In this document: one piece after another, positions 41,506 through 51,495 of the stretch
Layout of the letters: each line of letters opens with the position of its first letter
Numbering within the stretch: the stretch's first letter is position 1
Notes under the pieces: model-generated
Told to the model about the DNA's origin: nothing
Databases searched by the model: none
What the model saw: only the letters and a program-made list of their open reading frames with translations
NCBI RefSeq assembly: GCF_000378385.1
Contig: NZ_KB899664.1
Location: 365,777-429,776, forward strand
Direction of reading: 5' to 3'
DNA from: Paenibacillus daejeonensis DSM 15491
GTDB lineage: Bacteria; Bacillota; Bacilli; Paenibacillales; Paenibacillaceae
Length of the DNA stretch: 64,000 bases
Position numbers and translations under genes: made by a program

Positions 41506-42375
41506 ATGAAATTGGATCAGCAATATTCAGGCAATGTATTCATTCTCAGCTCTGAGGATTATGAAGCATCCAAGGCAGTCATCTACGGCATGCCGATGGA
41601 TTTCACCGTTTCCTTCCGTCCAGGCTCGCGCTTCGGACCGCCGCGTATCCGCGAGGTCTCGATTGGCCTGGAAGAATATAGTCCCTACCTCGACCGTAGT
41701 CTGGAGGACATTACGTACTTCGACGCGGGTGATCTGCTGCTGCCTTTCGGCAATGCGGGACGCAGTCTTGAGGTGATTGGGGAGTATGTGCGTGGCGTGC
41801 TGGCCGACGGCAAAATGCCTGTAGGGCTCGGCGGCGAACATCTCGTCTCGTGGCCGATCTTCCAGGAGGTGTACGCCAAGTACCCGGATCTGGCAATCAT
41901 TCACTTCGACGCGCATGCTGATCTGCGGGAGCAGTACGAGGGCGAGCCGCTCTCACACTCGACCCCGCTGCGCAAGGCGGCTGGCCTGATGGGCGGCGAG
42001 AACATCTACCAGTTCGGCATCCGCTCGGGCTCGCGGGAGGAGTGGGCGTATGCGCGTGAGCATATTAACTTCCACCCGTTCGAGGTGCTGGAGCCGCTCA
42101 AGAAGGTCTTGCCTTCGCTGGCTGGCCGTCCCGTCTACCTAACGATCGACATCGACGTGCTCGATCCGTCGTGCGCGCCAGGTACGGGAACTGCGGAAGC
42201 GGGCGGCATCACCTCCAAGGAGCTGTTGGCAGCGGTCCATGCGATTGCAGGCTCGGATGTCAACGTCGTAGGCTGCGACCTCGTCGAGGTCGCCCCAGCC
42301 TACGATCCGACAGAGCAAACCCAGATCGTCGCGGCCAAAGTCATCCGCGAAATGCTGCTCGGCTTCATCAAGTAA
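41506..42375 (+). CDS. speB: Agmatinase SpeB
   Basis: A 289-residue ureohydrolase that hydrolyses agmatine to putrescine and urea. The manganese ligands are visible in GGEHLVSW, HFDAHADL and TIDIDVLDPSCAPGTG; the family start GMPMDFTVSFRPGSRFGP is intact. It is second in the speE-speB operon and ends before a strong terminator. Arginase is unlikely because of length, operon context and the agmatinase-type N-terminus. Confidence 0.95.
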   Translation: MKLDQQYSGNVFILSSEDYEASKAVIYGMPMDFTVSFRPGSRFGPPRIREVSIGLEEYSPYLDRSLEDITYFDAGDLLLPFGNAGRSLEVIGEYVRGVLADGKMPVGLGGEHLVSWPIFQEVYAKYPDLAIIHFDAHADLREQYEGEPLSHSTPLRKAAGLMGGENIYQFGIRSGSREEWAYAREHINFHPFEVLEPLKKVLPSLAGRPVYLTIDIDVLDPSCAPGTGTAEAGGITSKELLAAVHAIAGSDVNVVGCDLVEVAPAYDPTEQTQIVAAKVIREMLLGFIK

Positions 42376-42393
42376 CAGGCTGCGATAGCAGCA

Positions 42394-42434
42394 AGAGACC
42401 CCCGTTCGGCTGATGCCGGACGGGGGTTCTTTTG
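42394..42434 (+). terminator. Terminator of speE-speB
   Basis: AGACCCCCGT..CGGC pairs with GCCGGACGGGGGTTCT around TGAT, followed by a T-rich tail. Confidence 0.93.
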
Positions 42435-42496
42435 GCTGAACGAACCTTGGAATCGTATACGCCGCAGCGTCTCACTTCACGCCGGTCATCCGGAGT

Positions 42497-42560
42497 CGTT
42501 GGAGCGTCAGGTGGCGCGGGTGAGAGGGGGGAGGCGGCAGTAAGGCAAGAAATGGTGGCT
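42497..42560. repeat. Degenerate single unit of the 51-bp repeat
   Basis: TCGTTGGAGCGTCAGGTGG followed by AGTAAGGCAAGAAA and GGTGGCTGTAAG is a diverged copy of the 51-bp family B unit, lying to the left of the 52-bp array. Confidence 0.6.
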
Positions 42561-42591
42561 GTAAGTTGGAATGGGGCGCGGAGTGGAGGTT

Positions 42592-42828
42592 GCAAGTAAA
42601 GAAAATTTAGTTAGAGGTCGGGGTGGGCGTGGAGTGGAGGCTGTAAGTAAAAAAAGTTTAGTTAGAGGTCGGGATGGGGCGTGGAGTGGAGGCTGTAAGT
42701 AAGAAAAGTTTAGTTAGAGGTCGGGATGGGGCGTGGAATGGAGGTTGTAAGTAAAAAAAGTTTAGTTAGAGGTTGGGATCGTGCGCAGAGTGGAGGTTGT
42801 AAGTAAAAAAAGTTTAGTTGCAGGCTGG
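42592..42828. repeat. Tandem repeat array A, 52-bp units
   Basis: Units starting G(C/T)AAGTAA lie at 42592, 42643, 42695, 42747 and 42799: one step of 51 bp and three of 52 bp. Each runs GTAAGTAAAAAAAGTTTAG, then TTAGAGGTCGGGATGGGG, then CGTGGAGTGGAGGCT. The last unit is partial. It is related to array B by its GTAAG, AAA.TTT and GTGGAG blocks. Confidence 0.92.
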
Positions 42829-42852
42829 TACTAGCCCACCGCAGCCCCCCCA

Positions 42853-43420
42853 GTAAGGCAAATAAGTTTCGTTGGAGCGCCAAGTGGAGCGGCCGAGGTA
42901 GCTGTAAGGCAAGAAACTTTTGTTGGATCGCAGGAGGGGCGGCCGAGGTAGCTGTAAGGCAAGAAAGTTTCGTTGGAGCGCCGGGTGGAGCGGTTGAGGT
43001 AGCTGTAAGGCAAGAAACTTTCGTTGGAGCGTCAGGTGGAGCGGCCGAGGTAGCTGTAAGGCAAGAAAGTTTCGTTGGAGCGCAGGAGGGGCGGTCGAGG
43101 TTAGCTGTAAGGCAAGAAAGTTTCGTTGGAGCGCAGGAGGGGCGGTCGAGGTTAGCTGTAAGGCAAGAAAGTTTCGTTGGAGCGCAGGAGGGGCGGTCGA
43201 GGTTAGCTGTAAGGCAAGAAAGTTTCGTTGGAGCGCCGGGTGGAGCGGTTGAGGTAGCTGTAAGGCAAGAAACTTTCGTTGGAGCGCCAAGTGGAGCGGT
43301 TGAGGTAGCTGTAAGGCAAGAAACTTTCGTTGGAGCGCCAAGTGGAGCGGTTGAGGTAGCTGTAAGGCAAGAAAGTTTCGTTGGAGCGTCAGGTAGAGAT
43401 CGTTGAGGTGGCTGCAAGGC
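42853..43420. repeat. Tandem repeat array B, 51-bp units
   Basis: Eleven units start GTAAGGCAA at 42853, 42904, 42954, 43005, 43056, 43107, 43158, 43209, 43260, 43311 and 43362, nearly all 51 bp apart, with a twelfth partial start GCAAGGC at 43414. The unit is GTAAGGCAAGAAA, then (G/C)TTTCGTTGGAGCG, a variable GC-rich middle, and GAGGTAGCT. Because 51 is divisible by three, two repetitive minus-strand frames stay open across it by chance. Confidence 0.95.
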
Positions 43421-43620
43421 CGCGCCCTGCCCTCACCCACCGCCTCCCCGCTCCCAGCCTGCCGCCCGCCGTGCGCTTACTCCGCTACCTTTGCCGCTCC
43501 CACCCGCCCGCCGCCCGCTTGCTCCGCTGTCGCGCACTTCTGCCCGCCACCCGCTACTCCCTACCGGATCCCCGTCCCACCGCCTGCTTGCTCCGCTTAC
43601 TCCGCGCCCGGCCCGGCTGC
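43421..43620. other. C-rich low-complexity intergenic tail
   Basis: About 200 bases, very C-rich on the plus strand, with irregular copies of CTTGCTCCGCT or CTTACTCCGC. It runs straight into the stop codon of the AraC gene. No gene was seen. Confidence 0.5.
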
Positions 43621-44451
43621 CTAGCGGCTTAGATAGGCGCTGCGGAACATGACGGGCGTCAGGCCTTCTTGCTGCTTGAACAGCTTGATGAAGTAGCTGG
43701 GGTGCTCGTAGCCGACTTGGGCGGCGATGGCCTTGACCTCCTTGCGGGGCTGCTGTAGCAACAGCTCCTTGGCCTTGCGCATGCGGATCCGCGTCAGGTA
43801 CTCGATCGGGCGGGCGCCCAGCGCCTGTTGGAAGAGCACGCAGATATGCTGGGGCGTGACCCCCTGGAGCTCTGCCAGCTCGCCTAGCGTAATCGAGTGG
43901 TTGTAGTTCTGCTCCATGTAAGCCAGTACCGGCGTCAGGGCGTCCATCTGATGCTTGCGCGAGCGCAGCTCGGAGCGGGAGATGTAGCGGTACAGGTCGA
44001 GCAGCAGCCGATACATGGTGGAGGACGACTCCAGGACAGTGGCCGGGTGCTGGGCCTGCAAGAGAGAGACGGACTCTTGATGATGCTTCAGCAACGCGTC
44101 TGGATTGGCCAGGAAGAAGACGCCGGTCTGGTGAATGCCGAGATCCTCCAGCATATCCTGCACGCGATTGCCATCAAAACAAATCCAACGTACCGACCAA
44201 GGCGCCTTGGTCGGTCTATATTCATGCGGATCATGGGCCATTGTCAGGATGCCCTGCCCGGGATGGACAGCAATTTCTTTGCCATGATGACTGAATACGC
44301 CGCTGCCGCTTGTCACTTGGAGCCATTGGTAGCTGGGATAGCCGCTGGGCCGCTCAATGCTGTTCTGATGCGTCCAGCCGCCAGCGCTCGTTATATAGAT
44401 CGGCAAACGCCGCTCAAGGTCGGTGATGACGGAGAATAGATTAAGATCCAT
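43621..44451 (-). CDS. AraC-family transcription regulator
   Basis: A 276-residue regulator with an N-terminal cupin-like ligand domain (about 20-130, WLQVTSGSGVFSHHGKEIAV) and a C-terminal double helix-turn-helix (about 180-275): HSITLGELAELQGVTPQHIC and VGYEHPSYFIKLFKQQEGLT. AGAGGAGG precedes the ATG. Such proteins sense a small sugar or metabolite and act on a nearby or distant operon; no target is adjacent on this strand. The 51-bp repeat array lies downstream of it. Confidence 0.92.
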   Translation of the reverse strand: MDLNLFSVITDLERRLPIYITSAGGWTHQNSIERPSGYPSYQWLQVTSGSGVFSHHGKEIAVHPGQGILTMAHDPHEYRPTKAPWSVRWICFDGNRVQDMLEDLGIHQTGVFFLANPDALLKHHQESVSLLQAQHPATVLESSSTMYRLLLDLYRYISRSELRSRKHQMDALTPVLAYMEQNYNHSITLGELAELQGVTPQHICVLFQQALGARPIEYLTRIRMRKAKELLLQQPRKEVKAIAAQVGYEHPSYFIKLFKQQEGLTPVMFRSAYLSR

Positions 44452-44610
44452 GAGGTGCCTCCTCTGTAACTCTGCTTGTCCTCATCATAACGGGCCATAC
44501 GCAAAAAGCCAACTGGCAGCCCATATCCTTGCACACCGGGATTGCTTACAGCAGACAGCTGTATTATAGTAAGGTCACGAGAAGCAAAAGGAAGGAAAGC
44601 GGGGCTAAAG

Positions 44611-45057
44611 GTGCAATCATCAAAGACCAGAGTACGGATTACGTTGGAAAGCCGACAGGACGATGAAGTATCGGTACATACGTATACGGGAGATTGGGCC
44701 GTTCGAAACCGCGCCGCTTTCTTGCTCTACGAAGAAGCCGAGGACGATCGTAAGCTCAGGACGACCGTCCGCTGGGACGAGGAGCTGCGGGAACTCAAGA
44801 TTACCAGGCGGGGCGATGTCGAGACGGAGCATCATTTTGTTCAGGGGGCCAGGCGACGAGGGGAATACCGGCTTACTGGCTCGCGTCTCCTGATGGAGAC
44901 AGAGACGGATTATCTGGCAATGGCGACGGATGCAGGAGCGGAATCTGCACTGGAGCTTCCCATGACAATTGAATGGAAGTACAGATTATGGATGAGTGAA
45001 GAGCCAGTCGGCTATTTTCAGCTTCGGCTGCATATACAGGAGGTCATAGAGTCATGA
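44611..45057 (+). CDS. DUF1934 beta-barrel protein (YwiB-like)
   Basis: A 148-residue protein starting at GTG 44611 (GCGGGG six bases upstream). It shows the DUF1934 pattern [18 protein letters not shown] and ETEYL-like repeats that form a small lipocalin-like barrel, ending [11 protein letters not shown]. The family sits directly before argS in many Bacillales (YwiB in B. subtilis). Its function is unknown. It overlaps argS by ATGA, implying coupled translation. Confidence 0.82.
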   Translation: MQSSKTRVRITLESRQDDEVSVHTYTGDWAVRNRAAFLLYEEAEDDRKLRTTVRWDEELRELKITRRGDVETEHHFVQGARRRGEYRLTGSRLLMETETDYLAMATDAGAESALELPMTIEWKYRLWMSEEPVGYFQLRLHIQEVIES

Positions 45058-46736
45058 GTCAGCAGAATGTATTGGAACAAATGAATGAACGGATCCGGGT
45101 GGGGATTGCAGATGCGATCGTCGCAGCCGGTCTGGCGAACCGGGAGGAGCTGCCGGTCATTATCCTGGAGGTGCCTAGAGACAAATCTCACGGTGATCTA
45201 GCGACGAATGCAGCGATGCAGCTGACCAAGCTGGCCAAAAAGAACCCGCGGCAAATCGCAGAAGCGATTATCGCCAACTTGGACAAAGAAGCCACATCCA
45301 TTGAATCGGCTGAGATTGCGGGCCCGGGTTTCATCAACTTCCGGTTGGACAGACGGTTCCTGCATGATATCGTTGCCGAGGTGCTGAAGGCTGGCAACAA
45401 TTATGGACGCGCGACAGTAGGCCAAGGACAGCGTGTGCAGGTCGAGTTCGTCAGTGCCAACCCGACGGGCAACCTGCATCTGGGTCATGCCAGAGGTGCA
45501 GCTGTCGGCGATGCCCTGTGCAATGTCCTCGACTATGCCGGCTATGATGTGACAAGAGAGTACTATATTAATGATGCGGGCAAGCAGATCGAGAATCTGG
45601 CGTACTCCATCGAAGCGCGTTACCGGCAGGAGCTGGGAGAGGCGGCAGAGATGCCAGAGGATGGCTACCATGGCGAGGACATTATCGGCTTTGCCCGCCA
45701 GCTGCGGGAAGAGAAGGGCGATGACCTGATGTCGCTGCCGCAGGAAGAGCGTTTCACACTGCTGCGCAGCTTCGGACTGGAGCGGGAGCTGGACAAAATC
45801 AAACGCGACCTGGCCCGGTTCCGGGTACCGTTCGATGTCTGGTTCCATGAGACGTCGCTGTATCAGGACGGTCGGATTGACGAGGTGCTGTCGGTATTGC
45901 GCGAGCGCGGGCATGTGTACGAAGAAGAAGGCGCGACCTGGCTGGAGACGATGCCGCTGGGCGACGACAAGAATCGCGTTTTGGTGAAGAATGACGGTTC
46001 TTATACCTACCTCACGCCAGACATTGCTTACCACCGCGACAAGTACGAGCGCGGCTTCGACCAGGTCATCAACATCTGGGGCGCAGACCATCATGGCTAT
46101 ATCCCGCGCGTCAAGGCAGCGATGGCGGCATTGGGCTACGATCCGGACAAGCTGATTGTGTTGATTGCACAAATGGTGAGCCTGTTCCAGGATGGCGAAA
46201 AGGTCAAAATGTCCAAGCGGACGGGCAAGGCCGTCACCATGGAAGACTTGATCGAAGAGGTCGGAGTCGACGCTGTTCGCTATTTCTTTACGATGCGGAG
46301 TATGGACTCTCACTTGGATTTTGACATGGATCTGGCCGTTTCGACGTCCAACGAAAACCCGGTGTTCTATGTGCAGTATGCGCATGCCCGCGTCTGCAGC
46401 GTATTCCGCCAAGCGGAGGAACAGGGCATCGCAACCGCGGCGCTGGTTGAGGCTGATTTGGGCAATCTGACGGCTGAAGCCGAATACGATCTACTGCGCA
46501 AGCTCGGCGAATTGCCGCAGGAAGTTGCGGAGAGCGCCCAGCTGTACGCACCTCATCGCCTGGTACGCTATGTATACGAACTGGCATCGATGCTGCACAG
46601 CTATTACAAAGCAGAGCGTTTCATTACCGAAGACCGCGAGCAGACGATGGCGCGGTTGGCGCTCCTATCCGCGGTTCGGACCACAATCGCCAATGTACTC
46701 CGGTTGATCGGCGTGCAGGCGCCAGAACGGATGTAG
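45054..46736 (+). CDS. argS: Arginyl-tRNA synthetase
   Basis: A 560-residue class I synthetase that charges tRNA-Arg. It has the N-terminal Add1 domain, the HIGH-type signature [17 protein letters not shown], the KMSK-type KMSKRTGKA and a C-terminal anticodon domain ending [12 protein letters not shown]. It overlaps the DUF1934 gene by ATGA. A terminator hairpin shared with the convergent subtilase gene follows. Confidence 0.98.
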   Translation: MSQQNVLEQMNERIRVGIADAIVAAGLANREELPVIILEVPRDKSHGDLATNAAMQLTKLAKKNPRQIAEAIIANLDKEATSIESAEIAGPGFINFRLDRRFLHDIVAEVLKAGNNYGRATVGQGQRVQVEFVSANPTGNLHLGHARGAAVGDALCNVLDYAGYDVTREYYINDAGKQIENLAYSIEARYRQELGEAAEMPEDGYHGEDIIGFARQLREEKGDDLMSLPQEERFTLLRSFGLERELDKIKRDLARFRVPFDVWFHETSLYQDGRIDEVLSVLRERGHVYEEEGATWLETMPLGDDKNRVLVKNDGSYTYLTPDIAYHRDKYERGFDQVINIWGADHHGYIPRVKAAMAALGYDPDKLIVLIAQMVSLFQDGEKVKMSKRTGKAVTMEDLIEEVGVDAVRYFFTMRSMDSHLDFDMDLAVSTSNENPVFYVQYAHARVCSVFRQAEEQGIATAALVEADLGNLTAEAEYDLLRKLGELPQEVAESAQLYAPHRLVRYVYELASMLHSYYKAERFITEDREQTMARLALLSAVRTTIANVLRLIGVQAPERM

Positions 46737-46754
46737 TTCATAGATCACAAAGAA

Positions 46755-46779
46755 CAGGCCGCTAGCGATCAGCGGCCTG
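46755..46779. terminator. Shared terminator between argS and the subtilase gene
   Basis: CAGGCCGCT (46755-46763) pairs with AGCGGCCTG (46771-46779). The stop codon of the minus-strand subtilase gene (46762-46764) lies inside the stem. On the minus strand TTCTTTG follows; on the plus strand the T-run is weaker. Confidence 0.75.
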
Positions 46780-47892
46780 CATCATTTTTACAACATCAAG
46801 CTCCCCTGCCATGCGGGCAGACTTCTGACCGCGAATCGGCAGCATCGCTCGCTTGAGGATTGCCTTGATCTCAGCGGGCGTCAGACCGGGACGGTCGGCT
46901 AACAACAGGGCAATTGCACCGCTGACATGCGAAGTTGCCATGGAGGTACCGCTCATTTCATGGTACTTGCCCCGCAGCCATGCGGAATGAATTTTGTCGC
47001 CTGGTGCATAGATGTCGATATACGCGCCGCGGTTACTGAAAGGGGCGATGCGCCGAAGCTTGTTGGTGGCGCCTACGGAGATCGTTTGTGCATAGCGTGC
47101 AGGGTAATCGATGGATTTGCGCTTGCCGTCATTGCCGGAGGAAGCGACGATGACAATGCCGGCCTGATACGCTTGATTGACGGCGCCGAGCAGCGCCTTG
47201 CTGCGGTTCTTCATGCCAAAGCTCATGTTGATAATGTGAAGTCGGTTGCGTACGCACCATTCGATGCCGAGAATAATGTCGGAAACGTAGGCGCTGCCAT
47301 TGTGATCAAAGGCTTTGACCGGATGCACAATGGCACGCGGGGCAACACCAATCATCCCCTTGAGCTGATTGGCGGCTGCGATGGTACCTGCGATATGGGT
47401 GCCGTGCCCGTTGTCATCATGGGGGGCGACACCCCGACTGAGCAGGTTGATGCCCCGTGCAAGCGAACCGTTCAGATCAGGATGCCCAAAATCGACCCCG
47501 GTGTCGATCACGCCGATCTTGATCCGGTGACCGGTTGTGCGGCTCCAGGCATAGGGGGCTCTAATCTGTTGAACGCCCCAGGGAATGCCCTTGTCGGCGC
47601 CGATGGATTTCTGCAGCGTGCCGTGGAGGGAGACCTGCTGATCTTCCTCCAGCGTGAGCTGAAGATCAGGGTCCGGCATCCGCAGGGGGACGGCGGGGCA
47701 AGCAATGCCTCCGATCAGTGGCAGTGGCTTTACTTCAGGAAAGTAGGACTGCGGCTGGGCGAGCTCCGACCATGCGGCGGCAAAAGCACGATAGCTGCGA
47801 CTGCTGCCAAAGCGGAGAATGTGGCGTCCGGAGCCTTCTGCAGGATGGGCCATCGTGCTGTGCAGCCAGCGAAGTAATGCAGTGGTGTCCAA
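46762..47892 (-). CDS. Subtilisin-like serine protease (S8)
   Basis: A 376-residue protease with the full triad: Asp130 in GVIDTGVDFGHPDL, His163 in NGHGTHIAGT, Ser317 in SGTSMATSH, and oxyanion Asn254 in SSGND. No signal peptide precedes the roughly 110-residue N-terminal region, which may serve as an inhibitory propeptide-like segment. This suggests an intracellular or spore-associated protease rather than a classical secreted subtilisin. It converges on argS and shares its terminator. Confidence 0.92.
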   Translation of the reverse strand: MDTTALLRWLHSTMAHPAEGSGRHILRFGSSRSYRAFAAAWSELAQPQSYFPEVKPLPLIGGIACPAVPLRMPDPDLQLTLEEDQQVSLHGTLQKSIGADKGIPWGVQQIRAPYAWSRTTGHRIKIGVIDTGVDFGHPDLNGSLARGINLLSRGVAPHDDNGHGTHIAGTIAAANQLKGMIGVAPRAIVHPVKAFDHNGSAYVSDIILGIEWCVRNRLHIINMSFGMKNRSKALLGAVNQAYQAGIVIVASSGNDGKRKSIDYPARYAQTISVGATNKLRRIAPFSNRGAYIDIYAPGDKIHSAWLRGKYHEMSGTSMATSHVSGAIALLLADRPGLTPAEIKAILKRAMLPIRGQKSARMAGELDVVKMMQAADR

Positions 47893-48096
47893 AGTTGGCT
47901 TCCCTCCCGACGACCTTACTGCAGTATTGTATGAACGAGCGTCCCCGGCCGAATGAGCAACTTGCCTTTTTTCCGAGAATTAGGCGGCCAGCCGTGTCAA
48001 TCAGGACACTCGCTCATACTATATACCGAGAGTCTATACCGGCTCTTGAAGTGCCGGACCGTAGGGTGGGAATAACGCGTTCGGGTGGATACAGTC

Positions 48097-48125
48097 AGAC
48101 GAAGGGGATGCCTTCGTCTTTTTTT
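48097..48125 (+). terminator. Orphan terminator upstream of rpoE
   Basis: AGACGAAGG (48097-48105) pairs with CCTTCGTCT (48111-48119), followed by seven T. No plus-strand gene lies upstream, because the preceding gene is on the minus strand. It probably ends a small RNA or leader starting between 47950 and 48050. The region before it contains the CCGGC/GCCGG hairpin and AGGGTGGGAATAACGCG. Confidence 0.75.
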
Positions 48126-48253
48126 GTTTTCTGGCGTTGGAACGTTTCATCTCCGCGCTTGCATTTTTGCAGGAAATAGGTTTTACTATAATCTGATAAC
48201 GGATAGAATGGACGCAAGGAACACATATATCTGGCTTGAGAGGATGTGTATAG

Positions 48254-48802
48254 ATGAGTGGCGAGATAACGCTGAAGATCGACCCGGAGCGGCTGAAGGA
48301 AATGCCAATGGTGGATCTGGCTTTTGAGGTGCTTAAGAGCGCGAATACCCCTTACTATTACCGGGACCTGATGATGGAGATCGCCAAGGTGCGGGGCCTG
48401 ACCCAGGATGAGATCAGTCAGGTGATTGCGCAAGTGTACACCGAGATTAATATCGACGGCCGTTTTGCCTGCGTTGGCAGCAACATGTGGGGACTGAAGC
48501 GCTGGTATCCGGTGGAGAAGTCGGAGGATCCGATTGGCAACGCCAAACGTACGCGTATCATTAATGATGATGATGACGACGACGAAGATGTCTTCGCAGA
48601 GGAAGAGGAAGAAGTATTCGTAGCGGACGACGAAGACTACGATGTGTATGATGAAGACAGTGAAGAGATCTTCTCCGAAGGCGACGAAGAGAGCGGCGTA
48701 GACGAGGAAGAAGAACTGGAAGGCGAAGACTCCGAAGAGGAAGAAGAAGAGTCCGACGAGTACGAAGAAGAGGACGATTCGGAGGACGAAGAAGACAGAT
48801 AG
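48254..48802 (+). CDS. rpoE: RNA polymerase delta subunit RpoE
   Basis: A 182-residue Bacillota-specific RNA polymerase subunit that speeds enzyme recycling and alters promoter selectivity. The folded N-terminal domain (about 1-95) contains PMVDLAFEVLKSANTPYYYR and WGLKRWYPVEK. The C-terminal half is a disordered tail of Asp and Glu with almost no other residues. A TATAAT -10 at 48187-48192 lies about 60 bases upstream. It is followed by pyrG, the usual order in Bacillales. Confidence 0.95.
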   Translation: MSGEITLKIDPERLKEMPMVDLAFEVLKSANTPYYYRDLMMEIAKVRGLTQDEISQVIAQVYTEINIDGRFACVGSNMWGLKRWYPVEKSEDPIGNAKRTRIINDDDDDDEDVFAEEEEEVFVADDEDYDVYDEDSEEIFSEGDEESGVDEEEELEGEDSEEEEEESDEYEEEDDSEDEEDR

Positions 48803-48821
48803 AGATGGGTCAAGTCAAGCC

Positions 48822-48936
48822 TTGACAGCGCACTTCCGACAGAGTAAACTATTGCATGGGCTTCACAATTGGTTAACCATTTATAGTGATTTTATAAGTG
48901 AAAAGTGCCCCGTACTATACGGGTGTCACTTTTTTT
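48822..48936 (+). promoter_or_regulatory. pyrG promoter and CTP-sensitive attenuator
   Basis: TTGACA (48822) and TAAACT (48845) are 17 bp apart. The transcript would start at GGGCTTC (48858). A hairpin AAAAGTGC-CCCGTA with TACGGG-TGT-CACTTTT (48901-48933) plus T-run ends before the gene. In B. subtilis pyrG, low CTP causes extra G residues to be added at a GGGC start, and the poly-G pairs with C residues in the terminator stem. Here GGGC and CCCC (48908-48911) are both present. Confidence 0.8.
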
Positions 48937-48976
48937 GTTTTTAATGAAGGCTTCGTGCCGTTTGTGCTGTGTATAG

Positions 48977-50629
<1,653 letters not shown>

Positions 50630-50657
50630 ATCGTCACAGGATTTTTTCCAGCTGATA

Positions 50658-50685
50658 GGAGGATATTGGGACGCCTAGGGCGAAT
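50658..50685 (+). promoter_or_regulatory. Sigma-H-like promoter of spo0F
   Basis: GGAGGATAT (50658-50666) matches RnAGGAWWW and GGCGAAT (50679-50685) matches RnnGAAT, 12 bp apart. spo0F is under sigma-H control in B. subtilis. Confidence 0.6.
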
Positions 50686-50751
50686 ATATTAACGATTATG
50701 GAAGAGTTGACCATTTATCGATAAGTAGACACGTCCCTAGGAGGGTATCAG

Positions 50752-51150
50752 TTGGATAAGAAAAAAGTGTTGATCGTTGATGATCAGAACGGAATCCGCG
50801 TGCTTTTGGTCGAAGTCTTCAGTAGCGAAGGCTATCTGACCTATCAGGCCTCCAATGGTAAGCTGGCGTTAGAAATTGTCAAAGAGGAATCGCCCCACCT
50901 CGTGCTGCTGGATATGAAGATCCCCGGGATGGACGGGCTTGAGATTCTCAAGCATATCAAGGCCATCAACCGGGAGATCAAGGTCATTATGATGACGGCC
51001 TATGGCGAGCTGGACATGATCAAGGAAGCGACAGATCTTGGCGCTCTGATGCATTTCACCAAGCCATTTGACATCGATGAGATGCGGATGGCCGTCAACA
51101 TGCAGCTGCGCGGCGGCGAATCCAATAATTTTTACGCAGTGGGGTCCTAA
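50752..51150 (+). CDS. spo0F: Sporulation phosphorelay response regulator Spo0F
   Basis: A 132-residue single-domain receiver that takes phosphate from sporulation kinases and passes it to Spo0B. All phosphorelay residues are at the B. subtilis positions: Asp10, Asp11, Asp54, Thr82 and Lys104. There is no output domain. It starts with TTG after AGGAGGG. The stop codon lies in the loop of its terminator. A candidate kinase partner is encoded at 57990-59435. Confidence 0.96.
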   Translation: MDKKKVLIVDDQNGIRVLLVEVFSSEGYLTYQASNGKLALEIVKEESPHLVLLDMKIPGMDGLEILKHIKAINREIKVIMMTAYGELDMIKEATDLGALMHFTKPFDIDEMRMAVNMQLRGGESNNFYAVGS

Positions 51151-51163
51151 CGGGCCCCTTTTT
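51141..51163 (+). terminator. Terminator of spo0F, overlapping the stop codon
   Basis: GGGGTCC (51141-51147) pairs with GGGCCCC (51152-51158). The loop is TAAC, which includes the TAA stop codon; a T-run follows. Confidence 0.9.
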
Positions 51164-51194
51164 GCTAGGGGCAACGTCGGACCTCCGGCCGCTG

Positions 51195-51249
51195 TTGTTC
51201 GCAGATATCTTCATTGTTAACCTCTCTAGAGGTTGATATCTGCGAACAA
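51195..51249. repeat. Long perfect inverted repeat
   Basis: TTGTTCGCAGATATC (51195-51209) and GATATCTGCGAACAA (51235-51249) are perfectly complementary over 15 bases. Inside, AACCTC and GAGGTT (51219-51234) form a second stem. There is no T-run, so it is not a terminator. Function unknown. Confidence 0.85.
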
Positions 51250-51301
51250 AGGCGGACGCGTTGCTCCTCCGGCTTCGACCTTGCCTTACTACTACACCTG
51301 T

Positions 51302-51470
51302 GGGGATGACAGAAGTATGCCGGAGAGGGTGGGTTGTTTTGGAGAAGCGAAGCGCTCGCCTTTGTCCCCGGATTTCACCCCCTACAGGGGTTAGATAATT
51401 AGGAAATCTGGGGACAACAGCGATCGTAAAAATGACCCAACCCTCGCAGGTATGTGAACTTGTCATCCCC
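51302..51470. repeat. Structured intergenic repeat, copy 3
   Basis: Core as in 27987-28107: AGCG-AAG-CGCT, TTGTCCCCGGATTTC with GAAATCTGGGGACAA, apical CCCC-TACA-GGGG. Outer arms are different but complementary: GAGGGT.GGGT with ACCCAACCCTC, and at the outermost ends GGGGATGACA (51302-51311) with TGTCATCCCC (51461-51470). Confidence 0.85.
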
Positions 51471-51495
51471 ACCTTCTCCAAAAAATTCTCCCCCG

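Noticed and set aside
42592..43420. Possible CRISPR array
   Set aside because: The units abut directly with no unique spacers, unit differences are substitutions in a GC-rich middle, and no cas genes are present.
42710..43440. Two long overlapping minus-strand open frames (235 and 208 codons) with 17-residue repeats
   Set aside because: They are the product of a 51-bp non-coding tandem array, whose length divides by three. Neither has a good ribosome binding site, both frames are open in the same DNA, and the protein repeats are Pro/Thr/Cys-rich without a signal or family.
48061..48125. T-box leader for rpoE or an amino-acid gene
   Set aside because: AGGGTGG is present but the 14-base T-box is not matched, there is no room for a specifier stem I, and rpoE is not an amino-acid-related gene.
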